From: SLQH01 sp964612995
GTDB taxonomy: Bacteria > Planctomycetota > UBA11346
Direction of reading: 5' to 3'
NCBI GenBank assembly: GCA_964612995.1
Contig: CAZTGE010000011.1
Span: 1-49,395, forward strand
Length of the DNA: 49,395 nucleotides
The position numbers and the translations under genes were made by a program. Under the pieces are notes generated by a model. It was not told where the DNA came from. It saw only the letters and a list, made by a program, of their open reading frames with translations, and searched no databases. Shown here piece by piece: positions 40,230 through 49,335 of the stretch (positions within the stretch are counted from its first letter, which is position 1; each line of letters begins with the position of its first letter).

Positions 40230-42365
40230 ATGAACCAGGACACGACCACAGCGCCCCCGCAGCAGAACAGCAACCGTCGGCGTGGCCGGCGTCGGCGCGG
40301 GCGGCGGCGCGACGGTCCACCCCGTCAGGAGACCCCCCTGGACAACATCGACCTCAAGGTCGACGAGGACAAGACCGTCATCGTCGGCATCACCGGTGAA
40401 GCCGGCGCGGGCAAATCTGCCCTGGCGCAGCAGTTCGCCGCGCTCGGCGCCACGGTCATCGACGTCGACGCCATCGGCCACGATGTGATCGAGGGCCCGG
40501 CGACCAAGAAGAAGATCGTCGACACCTTCGGCGAGGACATCCTCGCCGAGGATGGCCGCATCGACCGCCAACAGTTGGCCGAGAAGGCCTTCGTCGACGC
40601 TGCGAGCATCGCTGCGCTGAACAAGATCGTCGACCCGCGCCTGACCACCCGGGTCAAAGCGATGCTCAAGAAGGCCGGCAACTTCGTCGTCATCGACGCC
40701 GCACGGCTGACCGAGCTCGGCCTGGACCAGATCTGCACCCAGACTGTGTACGTCCAGGCCCCCGAGGCCCTGCGCGTGGCCCGCGTCTCCTCACGCGGCT
40801 GGGACGCCGAGGAGCTCGCCCGGCGCCAGGAGCGCCTCGGTGACCCCGAGCTGCGCCGCAAGGCCTGCCAGCTGACTGTCGACAACAGCGGCGACCCGAC
40901 CCTGCTGGGCACCTACGCCAAGACCATCCTCGCCCGCCAGCTGGGCATCGATCTGGCCAGCCTGCGCAACGACACGCCGAAGGAACCGGACGATGGCGAG
41001 GTCGACGGGGTGACCGAAGACGGCACCGTCACCGTGCCCGCCGCGGCCAAGCCGCCGCCGCCGCCGCCGCCGCCCGAACCGGTGCGGATCGACCTCGACG
41101 ACTACCTCCGCCGGGGGATCCCCGACCTGCAGGAAGAGGGAGAGAAGCTCGACATCCGCGACGTGCGCAGCCTCAACAAGCACGACCTGATCAGTCAGAT
41201 CATCCGTCGCGTCGCCGGCAACCGCAACGACGAGATCCTGGTCCAAGGCTTCCTCGAGAAGCACAAGGACCAGCACGCCTACCTGCGCAGCCCTCTGAGC
41301 CACTACCTGCCCAACAACACCGACACCTTCATCTCGGGCCAGCACATGCGACGCGCCGGCCTGCGCGCCGGCATGCACATCACCGGCATCGCCCGTGCTC
41401 CGCGCGGCAACGAGCGCTGCCCCCAGTTGCTGAGCATAGCCACGGCGATGGGGCATCCGATCGATGAGCGCCCGCGCATCGAGCGTTTCGAGAACCTGAC
41501 CCCGCTGCACGCCGAAGATCGGCTGTTCATGGAGCGGCAGGACAAGCCGACCGACCTCAGCCTGCGGATCATCGACCTGATCGCGCCGATCGGCAAGGGC
41601 CAGCGCGGCCTGATCGTCTCACAGCCGAAGTGCGGCAAGACCGTCTACCTGCAGAAGATCGCCAATGCCATCACCACCAACAACCCCGATGTGACCCTGA
41701 TGGTGTTGCTGGTCGACGAGCGCCCCGAGGAAGTCACCGACATGGAGCGCAACGTCGAGGGTGAGGTCATCGCCTCGACCTTCGATCAGAAGGCCCAGCG
41801 CCACGTGCAGTGCGCCGAGATCGCGATCACCAAGGCCAAGCGGCTGGTGGAACAGGGCAAAGACGTGGTCATCCTGCTCGACTCGATCACCCGCCTCGCC
41901 CGGGCCTACAACACCGAGGCCCCGAGCTCGGGACGCATCATGTCCGGCGGCATCGAGTCCGGCGCTCTGATCCGGCCGAAGCAGTTCTTCGGCGCGGCGC
42001 GCAACATCGAGCACGGCGGTTCGCTGACCATCCTCGCCACCGCCTTGGTCGACACCGGCTCGGTGATGGACACGGTGATCTTCGAGGAGTTCAAGGGCAC
42101 CGGCAACATGGAGCTGGTGCTCGACCGGCGCCTGGCCAACCGGCGCGTCTTCCCGGCCATCGACGTCGCCGCCTCGGGCACGCGCAAGGACGACCTGCTG
42201 ATCAAGGACCCCGAGGAGATGCGGCGCCTGTGGGCCCTGCGCAAGTTCCTCGCCGAACGCAGCTCGCAGGACGCGATCGAATTCCTCAAGTCCAAGATCG
42301 CGCGTTACAACAGCAATGTCGAGTTCCTGATGAACATCGACCCCGACCGGGTCAACCAGTGGTGA
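40230..42365 (+). CDS. rho: Fusion of dephospho-CoA kinase (CoaE) and transcription termination factor Rho
   Basis: 711 residues. An Arg/Gly-rich N-terminus (16-27) is followed by a CoaE domain (~49-240): P-loop 'GEAGAGKS' (56-63), 'VIDVDAIGHDVI' (Asp80), 'RRQERLGDP' lid and 'LTVDNSGD', i.e. all normal elements of the enzyme that phosphorylates dephospho-CoA. A linker with eight prolines (275-282) leads to Rho: N-terminal helices, an OB fold where RNP1 ('DGFGFLR' in E. coli) reads 'DQHAYLR', and the RecA-type ATPase with Walker A 'PKCGKT' (466-471; Ala of the usual PKAGKT is Cys), 'LVDERPEEV', 'ILLDSITRLARAYN' and a complete C-terminus. AGGAGAG lies upstream of the ATG. No separate coaE or rho is seen here. 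Confidence 0.93.
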   Translation: MNQDTTTAPPQQNSNRRRGRRRRGRRRDGPPRQETPLDNIDLKVDEDKTVIVGITGEAGAGKSALAQQFAALGATVIDVDAIGHDVIEGPATKKKIVDTFGEDILAEDGRIDRQQLAEKAFVDAASIAALNKIVDPRLTTRVKAMLKKAGNFVVIDAARLTELGLDQICTQTVYVQAPEALRVARVSSRGWDAEELARRQERLGDPELRRKACQLTVDNSGDPTLLGTYAKTILARQLGIDLASLRNDTPKEPDDGEVDGVTEDGTVTVPAAAKPPPPPPPPEPVRIDLDDYLRRGIPDLQEEGEKLDIRDVRSLNKHDLISQIIRRVAGNRNDEILVQGFLEKHKDQHAYLRSPLSHYLPNNTDTFISGQHMRRAGLRAGMHITGIARAPRGNERCPQLLSIATAMGHPIDERPRIERFENLTPLHAEDRLFMERQDKPTDLSLRIIDLIAPIGKGQRGLIVSQPKCGKTVYLQKIANAITTNNPDVTLMVLLVDERPEEVTDMERNVEGEVIASTFDQKAQRHVQCAEIAITKAKRLVEQGKDVVILLDSITRLARAYNTEAPSSGRIMSGGIESGALIRPKQFFGAARNIEHGGSLTILATALVDTGSVMDTVIFEEFKGTGNMELVLDRRLANRRVFPAIDVAASGTRKDDLLIKDPEEMRRLWALRKFLAERSSQDAIEFLKSKIARYNSNVEFLMNIDPDRVNQW

Positions 42366-42512
42366 TCCGGCGAAGCGGTACGCCCCCGAGGCTTGGCTTC
42401 ACGTCGGTGTACGCCCCGCGAGACTGAGCCCGCCCGCGCTCGAGGCCTGACAGCATCGCAGGCCCCGAGTACCGGTCGCCCTCGCATTCGCTTTCCCTGC
42501 GATTTGCCGGCC

Positions 42513-42529
42513 GGGCGCCGCTGGCGCCC
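42513..42529 (+). terminator. GC-rich hairpin downstream of rho
   Basis: A 7-bp perfect stem with a 3-base loop, about 150 nt after the rho stop. There is no T-tract, so intrinsic termination is doubtful. Confidence 0.35.
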
Positions 42530-42582
42530 AGGTCTGCGCTCCGCTCGCGCAGCGCCGCACCAGAGCATGTGCGAAAATACGC

Positions 42583-42611
42583 TTTCGGCTTCTGTGCGGC
42601 CTCGCTAAACT
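42583..42611 (+). promoter_or_regulatory. Possible glgC promoter
   Basis: TTTCGG (42583-42588) and TAAACT (42606-42611) are 17 bases apart; the -10 matches 4 of 6 bases and the -35 is weak. RNA would start near 42618, 38 nt before the GTG. Confidence 0.3.
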
Positions 42612-42655
42612 GTCGGTCCGTCGCAACCATCGCCCTCATCAGGAGAAGTGCGAAC

Positions 42656-43966
42656 GTGTCCGTCGTCGCCAACAAGCGGGTCCTCGGTTTCGTCATGGCC
42701 GGTGGCAAGGGAACCCGACTCATGCCCTTGACCGCCGAACGCAGCAAACCCTCGGTCCCCTTCGGAGGCAAGTACAGGATCATCGACTTCGTTCTCTCGA
42801 ATCTCATAAACAGCGGCATATACTCGATTTATGTCCTGACTCAATTCAAGAGCCAGAGTCTCAACGAGCATCTCATGGCCGCATGGTCCTTCGGCTCGAT
42901 GCTGCCGGAGCACTTCGTACACCCGGTTCCGGCCCAGCAGCGCCATGGCGAACACTGGTACCGCGGCACCGCCGACTGCATCTACCAGAACAGCAACCTG
43001 ATCAGCGACCGCAACCCGGGTCTGGTGGCGATCTTCGGCGGCGACCACATCTTCCTGATGAACGTCGCCCACATGATCGATTACACCAACGAGAAGGAAG
43101 CAGACGTCTCCATCGCCTGCATCCCCCACCCGATCGATCAGGCCCACCGCTTCGGCGTGGTCCAGGTCGACGAGGACTGGCGCATCACCGGCTTCCAGGA
43201 GAAGCCGAAAGACCCGGCGCCGATCCCCGGCCATCCCGACCAGGCGCTGGTAAGCATGGGCAACTATATCTTCAAGGCCGACGTGCTCCAACCCGCGCTC
43301 GATCACGACGCCCAGCTGCCGGGCAGTTCGCACGATTTCGGCAAGGATATCCTCCCCGGCCTGCTCGCCGATGGCAAGCGCCTGTTCGCCTACGACTTCA
43401 GCCGCAACTACATCCCGAACTCGGCCTCCGACTCCAACGACGCCTACTGGCGCGACGTCGGTGACCTCGACGCCTATTACGACGCGAGCATGGACCTGCG
43501 TTCGGTCCACCCGCAGCTCGACCTGTACAACTCCGAATGGCCACTGCGTTCGGCGATCACCAGCTACCCGCCCGCAAAGTTCGTCCACAACTTCGAGGGC
43601 CGGGTCGGTCATGCGATCCAGTCGATCGTCTGCGAGGGCAGCATCATCTCCGGCGCGACGGTACGCGACTCGCTGGTCGGCATGGATTGCCGCATCAACA
43701 GTTTCGCCGAGGTCGACCAGTGCGTGCTGATGGACGACATCGAGGTCGGTCGCGGCGCGCGTCTGTGCCGCTGCATCGTCGACAAGCACGTCCGCATCCC
43801 GCCGGGGGCGCGGATCGGCTACGACCACGACGAGGACCGCAAGCACTTCCACATCACGCCCAACGGCATCGTGGTCGTCAGCAAGGGCCAGCACATTCCG
43901 GCGCCGCCGCCGGCAGCCGATAGCGGCGACGACGATCAGGACGAACCGCCGGCGAGCGCGCAATGA
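42656..43966 (+). CDS. glgC: Glucose-1-phosphate adenylyltransferase
   Basis: 436 residues. Nucleotidyltransferase motif 'MAGGKGTRLMPLT', 'KPSVPFGGKYRIIDF', 'WYRGTADCIYQN', 'FGGDHIFLMN', 'GFQEKP' and the C-terminal left-handed beta-helix ('SIISGATVRDSLVG'). It makes ADP-glucose, the committed step of bacterial glycogen synthesis, normally controlled allosterically. The GTG at 42656 has AGGAGAAG 7 nt upstream; an ATG 29 codons upstream in frame is less likely. An acidic Pro-rich tail of ~20 residues follows the enzyme. Confidence 0.92.
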   Translation: MSVVANKRVLGFVMAGGKGTRLMPLTAERSKPSVPFGGKYRIIDFVLSNLINSGIYSIYVLTQFKSQSLNEHLMAAWSFGSMLPEHFVHPVPAQQRHGEHWYRGTADCIYQNSNLISDRNPGLVAIFGGDHIFLMNVAHMIDYTNEKEADVSIACIPHPIDQAHRFGVVQVDEDWRITGFQEKPKDPAPIPGHPDQALVSMGNYIFKADVLQPALDHDAQLPGSSHDFGKDILPGLLADGKRLFAYDFSRNYIPNSASDSNDAYWRDVGDLDAYYDASMDLRSVHPQLDLYNSEWPLRSAITSYPPAKFVHNFEGRVGHAIQSIVCEGSIISGATVRDSLVGMDCRINSFAEVDQCVLMDDIEVGRGARLCRCIVDKHVRIPPGARIGYDHDEDRKHFHITPNGIVVVSKGQHIPAPPPAADSGDDDQDEPPASAQ

Positions 43967-44132
43967 CCCCCGCCACGACCGGAGCGCGAGCGGCCATCGA
44001 CAACGCACAGCGCGCGTGCACCGCCGAAGCTTGCCCGCGATCAGGGACGTGCATCATACAGCGTGCCACGCCCACCACCTCCCGGCCCCGCTCTCGGGTC
44101 ATCACCGCCATCCGCATCAGGACGAGTCCCCC

Positions 44133-44909
44133 ATGCCCGATTCCGACCTTCAGCGTTCGACGGTGAAACAACTACGCGAGATCGCCGACAGCCTCGGCAT
44201 CCGTGGCCGCTCCAAGCTGCGCAAACAGGATCTCATCCGGGCCATCGAGCTGGCCCGCGACGAGCCGCCCGCAGCCGCGGCGCCGGATCCGGAGACCCAC
44301 GCGAATCCCAGCAGCGCGACCAGCGCCCCGCCGCAGGCCGCCCGGCTGAGCCCCGGTCCCAACGGCGAACCCGGCCTGCCGGTGCCCGACCACTACGGTG
44401 AAGACAGACTGGTGCTGCTGGTCCAGGATCCCCACCACCTGTTCGCCTACTGGGAGATCAGCGACCAGCGCATCGGCGAGGCCCGCAGCCGCCTGCAGGA
44501 GAACGGCACCCCGGTGCTGATCCTGCACACCACCGGTGGCGCCGAGCAGCGGATCATCGACCTGCGCGGCGGCAACTACTACGTCACCGTCGCCCCCGGC
44601 TCCTGCTACCACGCCGAACTCGCCCTGCGGTCCCAAGACGGGGCCCTGGCCTTGTTGGCCAAGAGCAACCCGGTCGAAACGCCTTCCAACGGACCGAGCG
44701 AGAATCTCGACGAGCAATGGATGTCGGTCGACGAGACCTTCAGCGAGCTGCTGCTGCGCGCGGGGCTCAATGAGCAGCCCTCGAGCGCCTCTGCCCAGCG
44801 CGACCGCGCCATGGTCAGCCGGCTGTGGCAACGCGTCGGCGTGGTCAACCCCTCGAGCGGCGAACTCATCTCGAGCCGCGCGCTGAGCAGCGGCATCTGG
44901 CAGCACTGA
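44133..44909 (+). CDS. DUF4912 protein with Rho_N/SAP-like N-terminus
   Basis: 258 residues. Residues ~9-40 ('TVKQLREIADSLGIRGRSKLRKQDLIRAIE') are a Rho_N- or SAP-like helical unit that often binds nucleic acid. A Pro/Ala-rich linker follows. Then DUF4912: 'DRLVLLVQDPHHLFAYWEISDQRI', 'LILHTTGG', 'GGNYYVTVAPGSCYHAELALRS', a beta-sandwich probably binding carbohydrate or protein. The C-terminal ~60 residues continue with 'FSELLLRAGLNEQ' and 'MVSRLWQRVGVVN'. It lies between glgC and the GH57 branching enzyme, an arrangement suggesting a glycogen role. The ATG at 44133 is used; function is unknown. Confidence 0.72.
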   Translation: MPDSDLQRSTVKQLREIADSLGIRGRSKLRKQDLIRAIELARDEPPAAAAPDPETHANPSSATSAPPQAARLSPGPNGEPGLPVPDHYGEDRLVLLVQDPHHLFAYWEISDQRIGEARSRLQENGTPVLILHTTGGAEQRIIDLRGGNYYVTVAPGSCYHAELALRSQDGALALLAKSNPVETPSNGPSENLDEQWMSVDETFSELLLRAGLNEQPSSASAQRDRAMVSRLWQRVGVVNPSSGELISSRALSSGIWQH

Positions 44910-44995
44910 GCCCCAGATTCCGCGCCTGGGCCGGTCAACGTCCAGCGCCGTAAGTGCGTATCCAACCGGCTCCCCCCCTCTCCGCCGGAGAATCA

Positions 44996-46567
44996 ATGCC
45001 CGTAGGCGACTTCCTCCTGATCCTGCACGCCCATCTGCCCTTCGTGCGTCATCCCGAGGAACCTGTGTTTCTCGAAGAGAGCTGGCTGTTCGAAGCGATC
45101 ACCGAGACCTACATCCCCCTGCTCGAACGCTTGGAACGCCTCCATCGCGAGGGCGTCCCGGCACGCGTGACCATGACCTGGTCCCCACCGCTGTGCGAGA
45201 TGCTGGTCGACCCCTTGCTGATGCAGCGCTATCGCCAATGCTGCGAACGCCTGCTCGAACTCGCCGAGCAGGAGGTTCCGGCCAAGGCCCACAGCCCCTT
45301 CGCCGAAGCCGCGGTGATGTACCGCGACCACTTCCGCTTCTGCCTGCAGATGCTCGAACGGCACGGCACCATCATCGCCTGGATCCGCAAACTGGTCGAG
45401 GCCGGCGTGATCGAGCCGATCACCTGCGGTGCGACCCATGGCTATCTGCCGTTGATGCTCACTCCAGAGGCCCGCAACGCCCAGATCGCCGTCGCCGTGG
45501 CCAACTATCGCAAGCACTTCGGCTGCGATCCACGGGGCATCTGGCTGCCCGAATGCGGCTACGAGCCCGGCATCGAGGATCAGCTCAAGGCCCATGGCCT
45601 GCGCTACTTCTTCCTCGAAGCCCACGGCGTCTACTATGCCGACCCCCGCCCGCGCTACGGTGTCTATGCGCCGGTCTACACCGCCAACGGGGTCGCCGCC
45701 TTCGGGCGCGACCCCGAGAGCAGCCGTAGCGTATGGTCCTCGCAGGTCGGCTACCCCGGCGCCCCGGAATACCGTGAGTTCTATCGCGACCTCGGCTATG
45801 ATGGCGATTACGACTACATCCGCGGCTTCCTCCACCCCGACGGCGTCCGGCGCAACCTCGGACTCAAGTACCATGCCGTTACCGGACAGGTCCCGCTCGA
45901 CCAGAAGGCGCCGTACGTCCCCAGCCAGGCCTTCGCCCTGGCCATGCAGCACGGCGAACACTTCGCCCGCGCCCGGGTCCACCAGTGCCGCCACCTCAAG
46001 CACATCCTCAACCACACGCCGGTGATCGTCTCGCCCTACGACGCCGAGCTGTTCGGCCACTGGTGGTTCGAAGGCCCGCAGTTCATCGAGAGCGCCATGC
46101 GGGCGATCCACCACTCGGGCGAACTGCGCGCCGTCTCGGCCAGCCAGTACCTGCGCGAGCATCCGATGCAGCAGGTGGTCCGCCCCTGCGCCTCGTCCTG
46201 GGGTGACAACGGCAACAACGGGGTCTGGCTCAACCCGGGCAACGACTGGATCTATCGTCACCTGCATGCCGCTGAATTCCGCATGCGCGACAGCGCGCGC
46301 GCCCGACCCGATGCCACCGGCCTCGAACGGCGCGCGCTGCAGCAGATGGCGCGCGAGCTCCTGCTGGCCCAGAGCAGCGACTGGGGCTTCATCATGACCA
46401 CCGGCACCAGCCCGGCCTACGCCACCCGCCGCGTACGCGACCACGTCAACCGCTTCACCGGCCTCTACGAGGCCCTGGAGGGTGGCCACCTGCGCGAGGA
46501 CATGCTCGCTGAGATGGAGTGGCGCGATTCGATCTTCCAGGAGATCGATTACCACGTCTACGCCTGA
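44996..46567 (+). CDS. GH57-family 1,4-alpha-glucan branching enzyme
   Basis: 523 residues. 'LLILHAHLPFVRHP' opens the GH57 barrel, 'GIWLPECGYEPG' holds the nucleophile Glu186, and 'VIVSPYDAELFGHWWFEGP' holds the acid/base Asp349; also 'CGATHGYLPLM'. It lacks the C-terminal helix-hairpin-helix tail of archaeal versions. It forms alpha-1,6 branches in glycogen. CCGGAG precedes the ATG by 6-8 nt. Together with glgC and the DUF4912 gene it forms a glycogen group; no glgA is in the window. Confidence 0.87.
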   Translation: MPVGDFLLILHAHLPFVRHPEEPVFLEESWLFEAITETYIPLLERLERLHREGVPARVTMTWSPPLCEMLVDPLLMQRYRQCCERLLELAEQEVPAKAHSPFAEAAVMYRDHFRFCLQMLERHGTIIAWIRKLVEAGVIEPITCGATHGYLPLMLTPEARNAQIAVAVANYRKHFGCDPRGIWLPECGYEPGIEDQLKAHGLRYFFLEAHGVYYADPRPRYGVYAPVYTANGVAAFGRDPESSRSVWSSQVGYPGAPEYREFYRDLGYDGDYDYIRGFLHPDGVRRNLGLKYHAVTGQVPLDQKAPYVPSQAFALAMQHGEHFARARVHQCRHLKHILNHTPVIVSPYDAELFGHWWFEGPQFIESAMRAIHHSGELRAVSASQYLREHPMQQVVRPCASSWGDNGNNGVWLNPGNDWIYRHLHAAEFRMRDSARARPDATGLERRALQQMARELLLAQSSDWGFIMTTGTSPAYATRRVRDHVNRFTGLYEALEGGHLREDMLAEMEWRDSIFQEIDYHVYA

Positions 46568-46630
46568 GCCCACGATGAGTCTGCGCCGAGGCACCTTGCC
46601 GCCATCCACCTGGAGCCTAGCCTCGCAGCG

Positions 46631-47500
46631 ATGAGCGACCTGCGCCTGACCGACCTCGATGCGGAACCGGCGTGCGAGCTGCCGGCATTGGAGCTGTTCC
46701 GCGCCGCCCAGGCCGGACGCAACCATGCGGTCTGCGGCGAACCCTCGCGCATGGGGCTGTCACCCGAGCTGACCGACCTGCGCCAGGCGCTGGGGGTGCT
46801 CTGCGCCGTCGAGCAGGATCAGGTGCTCGGCGCGTTGGCGATCTGCCCCTACTCCGACGAACAGGTCACCCTCTGGGGGCCAGTGGTGGCCCCCGCCGAG
46901 CGACGACGCGGGATCGGCAGCGAACTACTCCGCGAGACCCGAGCCGCCATCCGCGACGGCGGATTCCAGAGCCTGCGGGTGCTGGTCGACGAGCGCAACC
47001 GCATCGCCCGCGCCTTCTGTCTGGCACACGGGCTCTCACCATGGAAACACGATCTGGTGTTCGAGCACTCGCTCGGTCGCACGCCACATGAGATGGTGGC
47101 CGGCGTCTGCCTCGCCCGCAGCGAAGACCTGGACGAGGTGGCGCGGCTGCTGCGACAGGGCTTTCCCGAGAGCAGCTACTGCGACGCGCCGCTGGCCCAG
47201 CGTGAGCGCCAGGGCTACCGCCATTACCTGTACCAGGAATCCGGGGCCATTCTCGCCGCGGCGACGGTCAGGACGCAGACCGCGCGCAACTGGCTCAACA
47301 TGCTCACCGTGGCACCCGACGTGCGCGGGACGGGCCTCGGCGAGCGCCTGCTCGCCGGCGTGCTCCACCTCGAAGCGGCCCTGGGCATCCGCCGCATGGG
47401 CCTCGAGGTCTTGGCGGACAACCCCGCCGCGATCCGCCTCTATCAGAAGGTGGGCTTCCGCCGGTCATGGAGCTGCACCATCATGACCGGCCCCCTATGA
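46631..47500 (+). CDS. Protein with two tandem GNAT acetyltransferase domains
   Basis: 289 residues with two acetyl-CoA-binding folds: domain 1 has 'VVAPAERRRGIGSELLRE' and 'LVDERNRIARAFCLAHGLS'; domain 2 has 'LTVAPDVRGTGLGERLLAG' and 'LEVLADNPAAIRLYQKVGF'. Substrates are unknown; double-GNAT proteins include MshD-like and amino-group acetylators. It starts 63 nt after the GH57 gene in the same direction and converges with the PfkB gene, 7 nt apart. Confidence 0.82.
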   Translation: MSDLRLTDLDAEPACELPALELFRAAQAGRNHAVCGEPSRMGLSPELTDLRQALGVLCAVEQDQVLGALAICPYSDEQVTLWGPVVAPAERRRGIGSELLRETRAAIRDGGFQSLRVLVDERNRIARAFCLAHGLSPWKHDLVFEHSLGRTPHEMVAGVCLARSEDLDEVARLLRQGFPESSYCDAPLAQRERQGYRHYLYQESGAILAAATVRTQTARNWLNMLTVAPDVRGTGLGERLLAGVLHLEAALGIRRMGLEVLADNPAAIRLYQKVGFRRSWSCTIMTGPL

Positions 47501-47507
47501 CGCGCGC

Positions 47508-48494
47508 TCAGGCCTGCGCCTCGAGGTACCCACGGATCCGCTGCCACTCCTCGCGCGGTAGCTGCGCCCCAGCGACCCGGACCACTGCGGCCCCGGCCAG
47601 CGCGCCGAGGTGGCCACAGACATCGAGCGGGCAACCGCGCAGATGGGCGGCGATGAACCCGGCGGCCCATGTGTCACCAGCGCCGGTGGTGTCCAGCGGC
47701 TGATCCACATGCACCGCCTCCACGTGGTGGCGCTGCTCCCCGCCAGCGATCCAGGCTCCCTCGGCCCCCAGCTTGACCACCGCGATCTCGCAGCGACCAG
47801 CCAGATCGTCGAGAGCTGCCTCGATCCCGCCGGCGTTCCAGGCGGTGGCTTCGTCCTCGTTGGCGAAGACCAGATCCACCCGATGATCGAGGATCTCCTC
47901 GATCACCGTGCGGTTGGCCTGGACCACCTCGAACGAAGCGAGATCGAGCGCCAGTTTGCAACCGGCCTCCTTGGCCGCTGCGGCGATGGCGCGGGTCAGG
48001 TCGTGATTGAACAGGGTGTAGCCCTCGAGCATCACCATGCGCGCGCCTTCGAAGTGATCGGCACGGATGGTCGCAGGATCGAGCGCTGCCGCGGCCCCGA
48101 GGTAGGTCCGCATGGTCCGCTCCGCATCCGGCGTGACCAGGCACAGTACATGCGCGGTGGGCAGGAACTCGTGTACCTGCAGACGCGGTTCACAGCCGTG
48201 CTCGCGCAAGGCCTGGCGGTAGTACTCGCTACGCTCGTCGTCGCCGACACTGCCGATGAAGGCGCTGGGAATGCCCAGGTGGGCACAGCCGACGGTGGTA
48301 TTCGACGCCGCTCCGCCGGCGCTGCGGAGCGGCCGGCCCGGCGCGGCAGCGAGCAGACCTTCGATGACATCGACTTCGACCAGCTCCATGCCGCCCTTGG
48401 CGCCAGCGACCTCGCGCCGGAGGAATTCGTCGTCGACCTGAATGACCATATCCACGATCGGCGATCCGATGCCGATCAGTTCTGCGCTACTCAT
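47508..48494 (-). CDS. PfkB-family carbohydrate/nucleoside kinase
   Basis: 328 residues. 'GGAASNTTVG' (60-69) is the first PfkB signature, 'DTTGAGDTWAAGFIAA' the second with the catalytic Asp. 'FIGSVGDDERSEYY', 'RTMRTYLGAA', 'FANEDEATAW' and 'VVKLGAEGAWI' fit the adenosine-kinase branch, but sugar kinases are possible. ATG 48494 has GGAG about 9 nt upstream. It lies 47 nt downstream of the FHA gene on the same strand. Confidence 0.82.
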   Translation of the reverse strand: MSSAELIGIGSPIVDMVIQVDDEFLRREVAGAKGGMELVEVDVIEGLLAAAPGRPLRSAGGAASNTTVGCAHLGIPSAFIGSVGDDERSEYYRQALREHGCEPRLQVHEFLPTAHVLCLVTPDAERTMRTYLGAAAALDPATIRADHFEGARMVMLEGYTLFNHDLTRAIAAAAKEAGCKLALDLASFEVVQANRTVIEEILDHRVDLVFANEDEATAWNAGGIEAALDDLAGRCEIAVVKLGAEGAWIAGGEQRHHVEAVHVDQPLDTTGAGDTWAAGFIAAHLRGCPLDVCGHLGALAGAAVVRVAGAQLPREEWQRIRGYLEAQA

Positions 48495-48541
48495 CGATAC
48501 TCCGTGATGCTGGTTGCTGCCCGTCCGGCGCCAGGGCGGAA

Positions 48542-49270
48542 TCAACGGCCGGATTCGTCCCACTGGCGGGCGATCTCCATCAACACCGCCTCCGACGAGC
48601 CGGTGATGCTGGCATCGGCCGGAGGCGCTTCACCAGCATGGAAGGCGAACCGGCTTACCGGCTGATGTAGCATCGTCAACAGTGCCGGGATGCCCTGCTC
48701 CAGCCGATACATGGCCTCGCGCAAGGCGCCGTGCTCGACCCAGACCGACCCGACGAGTATCCCCGCCGCATTGAGCAGGTCGAGCCGCCCGTGCTTGCGC
48801 GTCTGCGACAGGAACTGCAGCAGATCGAGCACACCGCCAGGGCCGACCTCGCCGCTGAACGCCGCGCCCTGGGAGGCGAGGTCGGCCAGGTTCATCCCCG
48901 GGGCCAGGGTCGCCTCGCTGTCGACGCTCGGCGCCTGGCGCCCCAGCGCGCCGATATCGGCGCCCGGCGGAACCTGCAGATAGTTGAACACCTGACCGCC
49001 GACCTGCAGCCGGGCCTGGTCCTTGAGCGCGACCTGGCCTTGGACCCGGACCCCATCGACGAAGATGCCGTTGCGACTGTTCAGGTCGACGAACTGCCAG
49101 GCGCCGGCGGCCTCGTCCCACTCCAGCTGGCAGTGACGGCGCGAGATCAGCACATCCTGCAGCGGAATCTCACAGCCGGCCTCACGGCCGATGACGTAGG
49201 TCCGACCCGGCACCAGACGGTAGGCGCGTCGGGCCGCGGAGACGAGATAGTGATCGATGTCAACCGCCAA
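48542..49270 (-). CDS. FHA-DUF4388 signalling protein
   Basis: 242 residues. The N-terminal ~100 form a forkhead-associated domain: 'YVIGREAGCEIPLQDVLISRRHCQLEW' contains Gly-Arg, Ser-Arg-Arg-His, and 'LNSRNGIFVDGVRV' the Asn-Gly motif; it binds phosphothreonine. Residues ~135-240 are a DUF4388 (PATAN-like) domain ('FSGEVGPGGVLDLLQFLSQTRK', 'GRLDLLN', 'WVEHGALREA'), often in two-component or gliding systems. The start is a TTG at 49270 with AAAGGGGG upstream. Confidence 0.78.
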   Translation of the reverse strand: MAVDIDHYLVSAARRAYRLVPGRTYVIGREAGCEIPLQDVLISRRHCQLEWDEAAGAWQFVDLNSRNGIFVDGVRVQGQVALKDQARLQVGGQVFNYLQVPPGADIGALGRQAPSVDSEATLAPGMNLADLASQGAAFSGEVGPGGVLDLLQFLSQTRKHGRLDLLNAAGILVGSVWVEHGALREAMYRLEQGIPALLTMLHQPVSRFAFHAGEAPPADASITGSSEAVLMEIARQWDESGR

Positions 49271-49335
49271 CGATCGCCCCCTTTCGGATTCCCTGATGCG
49301 CCCAATGCTCGGTCAAGCCGGAGGCTTCCATCTCA

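Larger units (their letters stand above)
42366..42655 (+). other. Intergenic region between coaE-rho and glgC
   Basis: Non-coding apart from the glgC leader. It contains the perfect hairpin GGGCGCC-GCT-GGCGCCC (42513-42529; no T-run) and a candidate glgC promoter. Confidence 0.5.
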
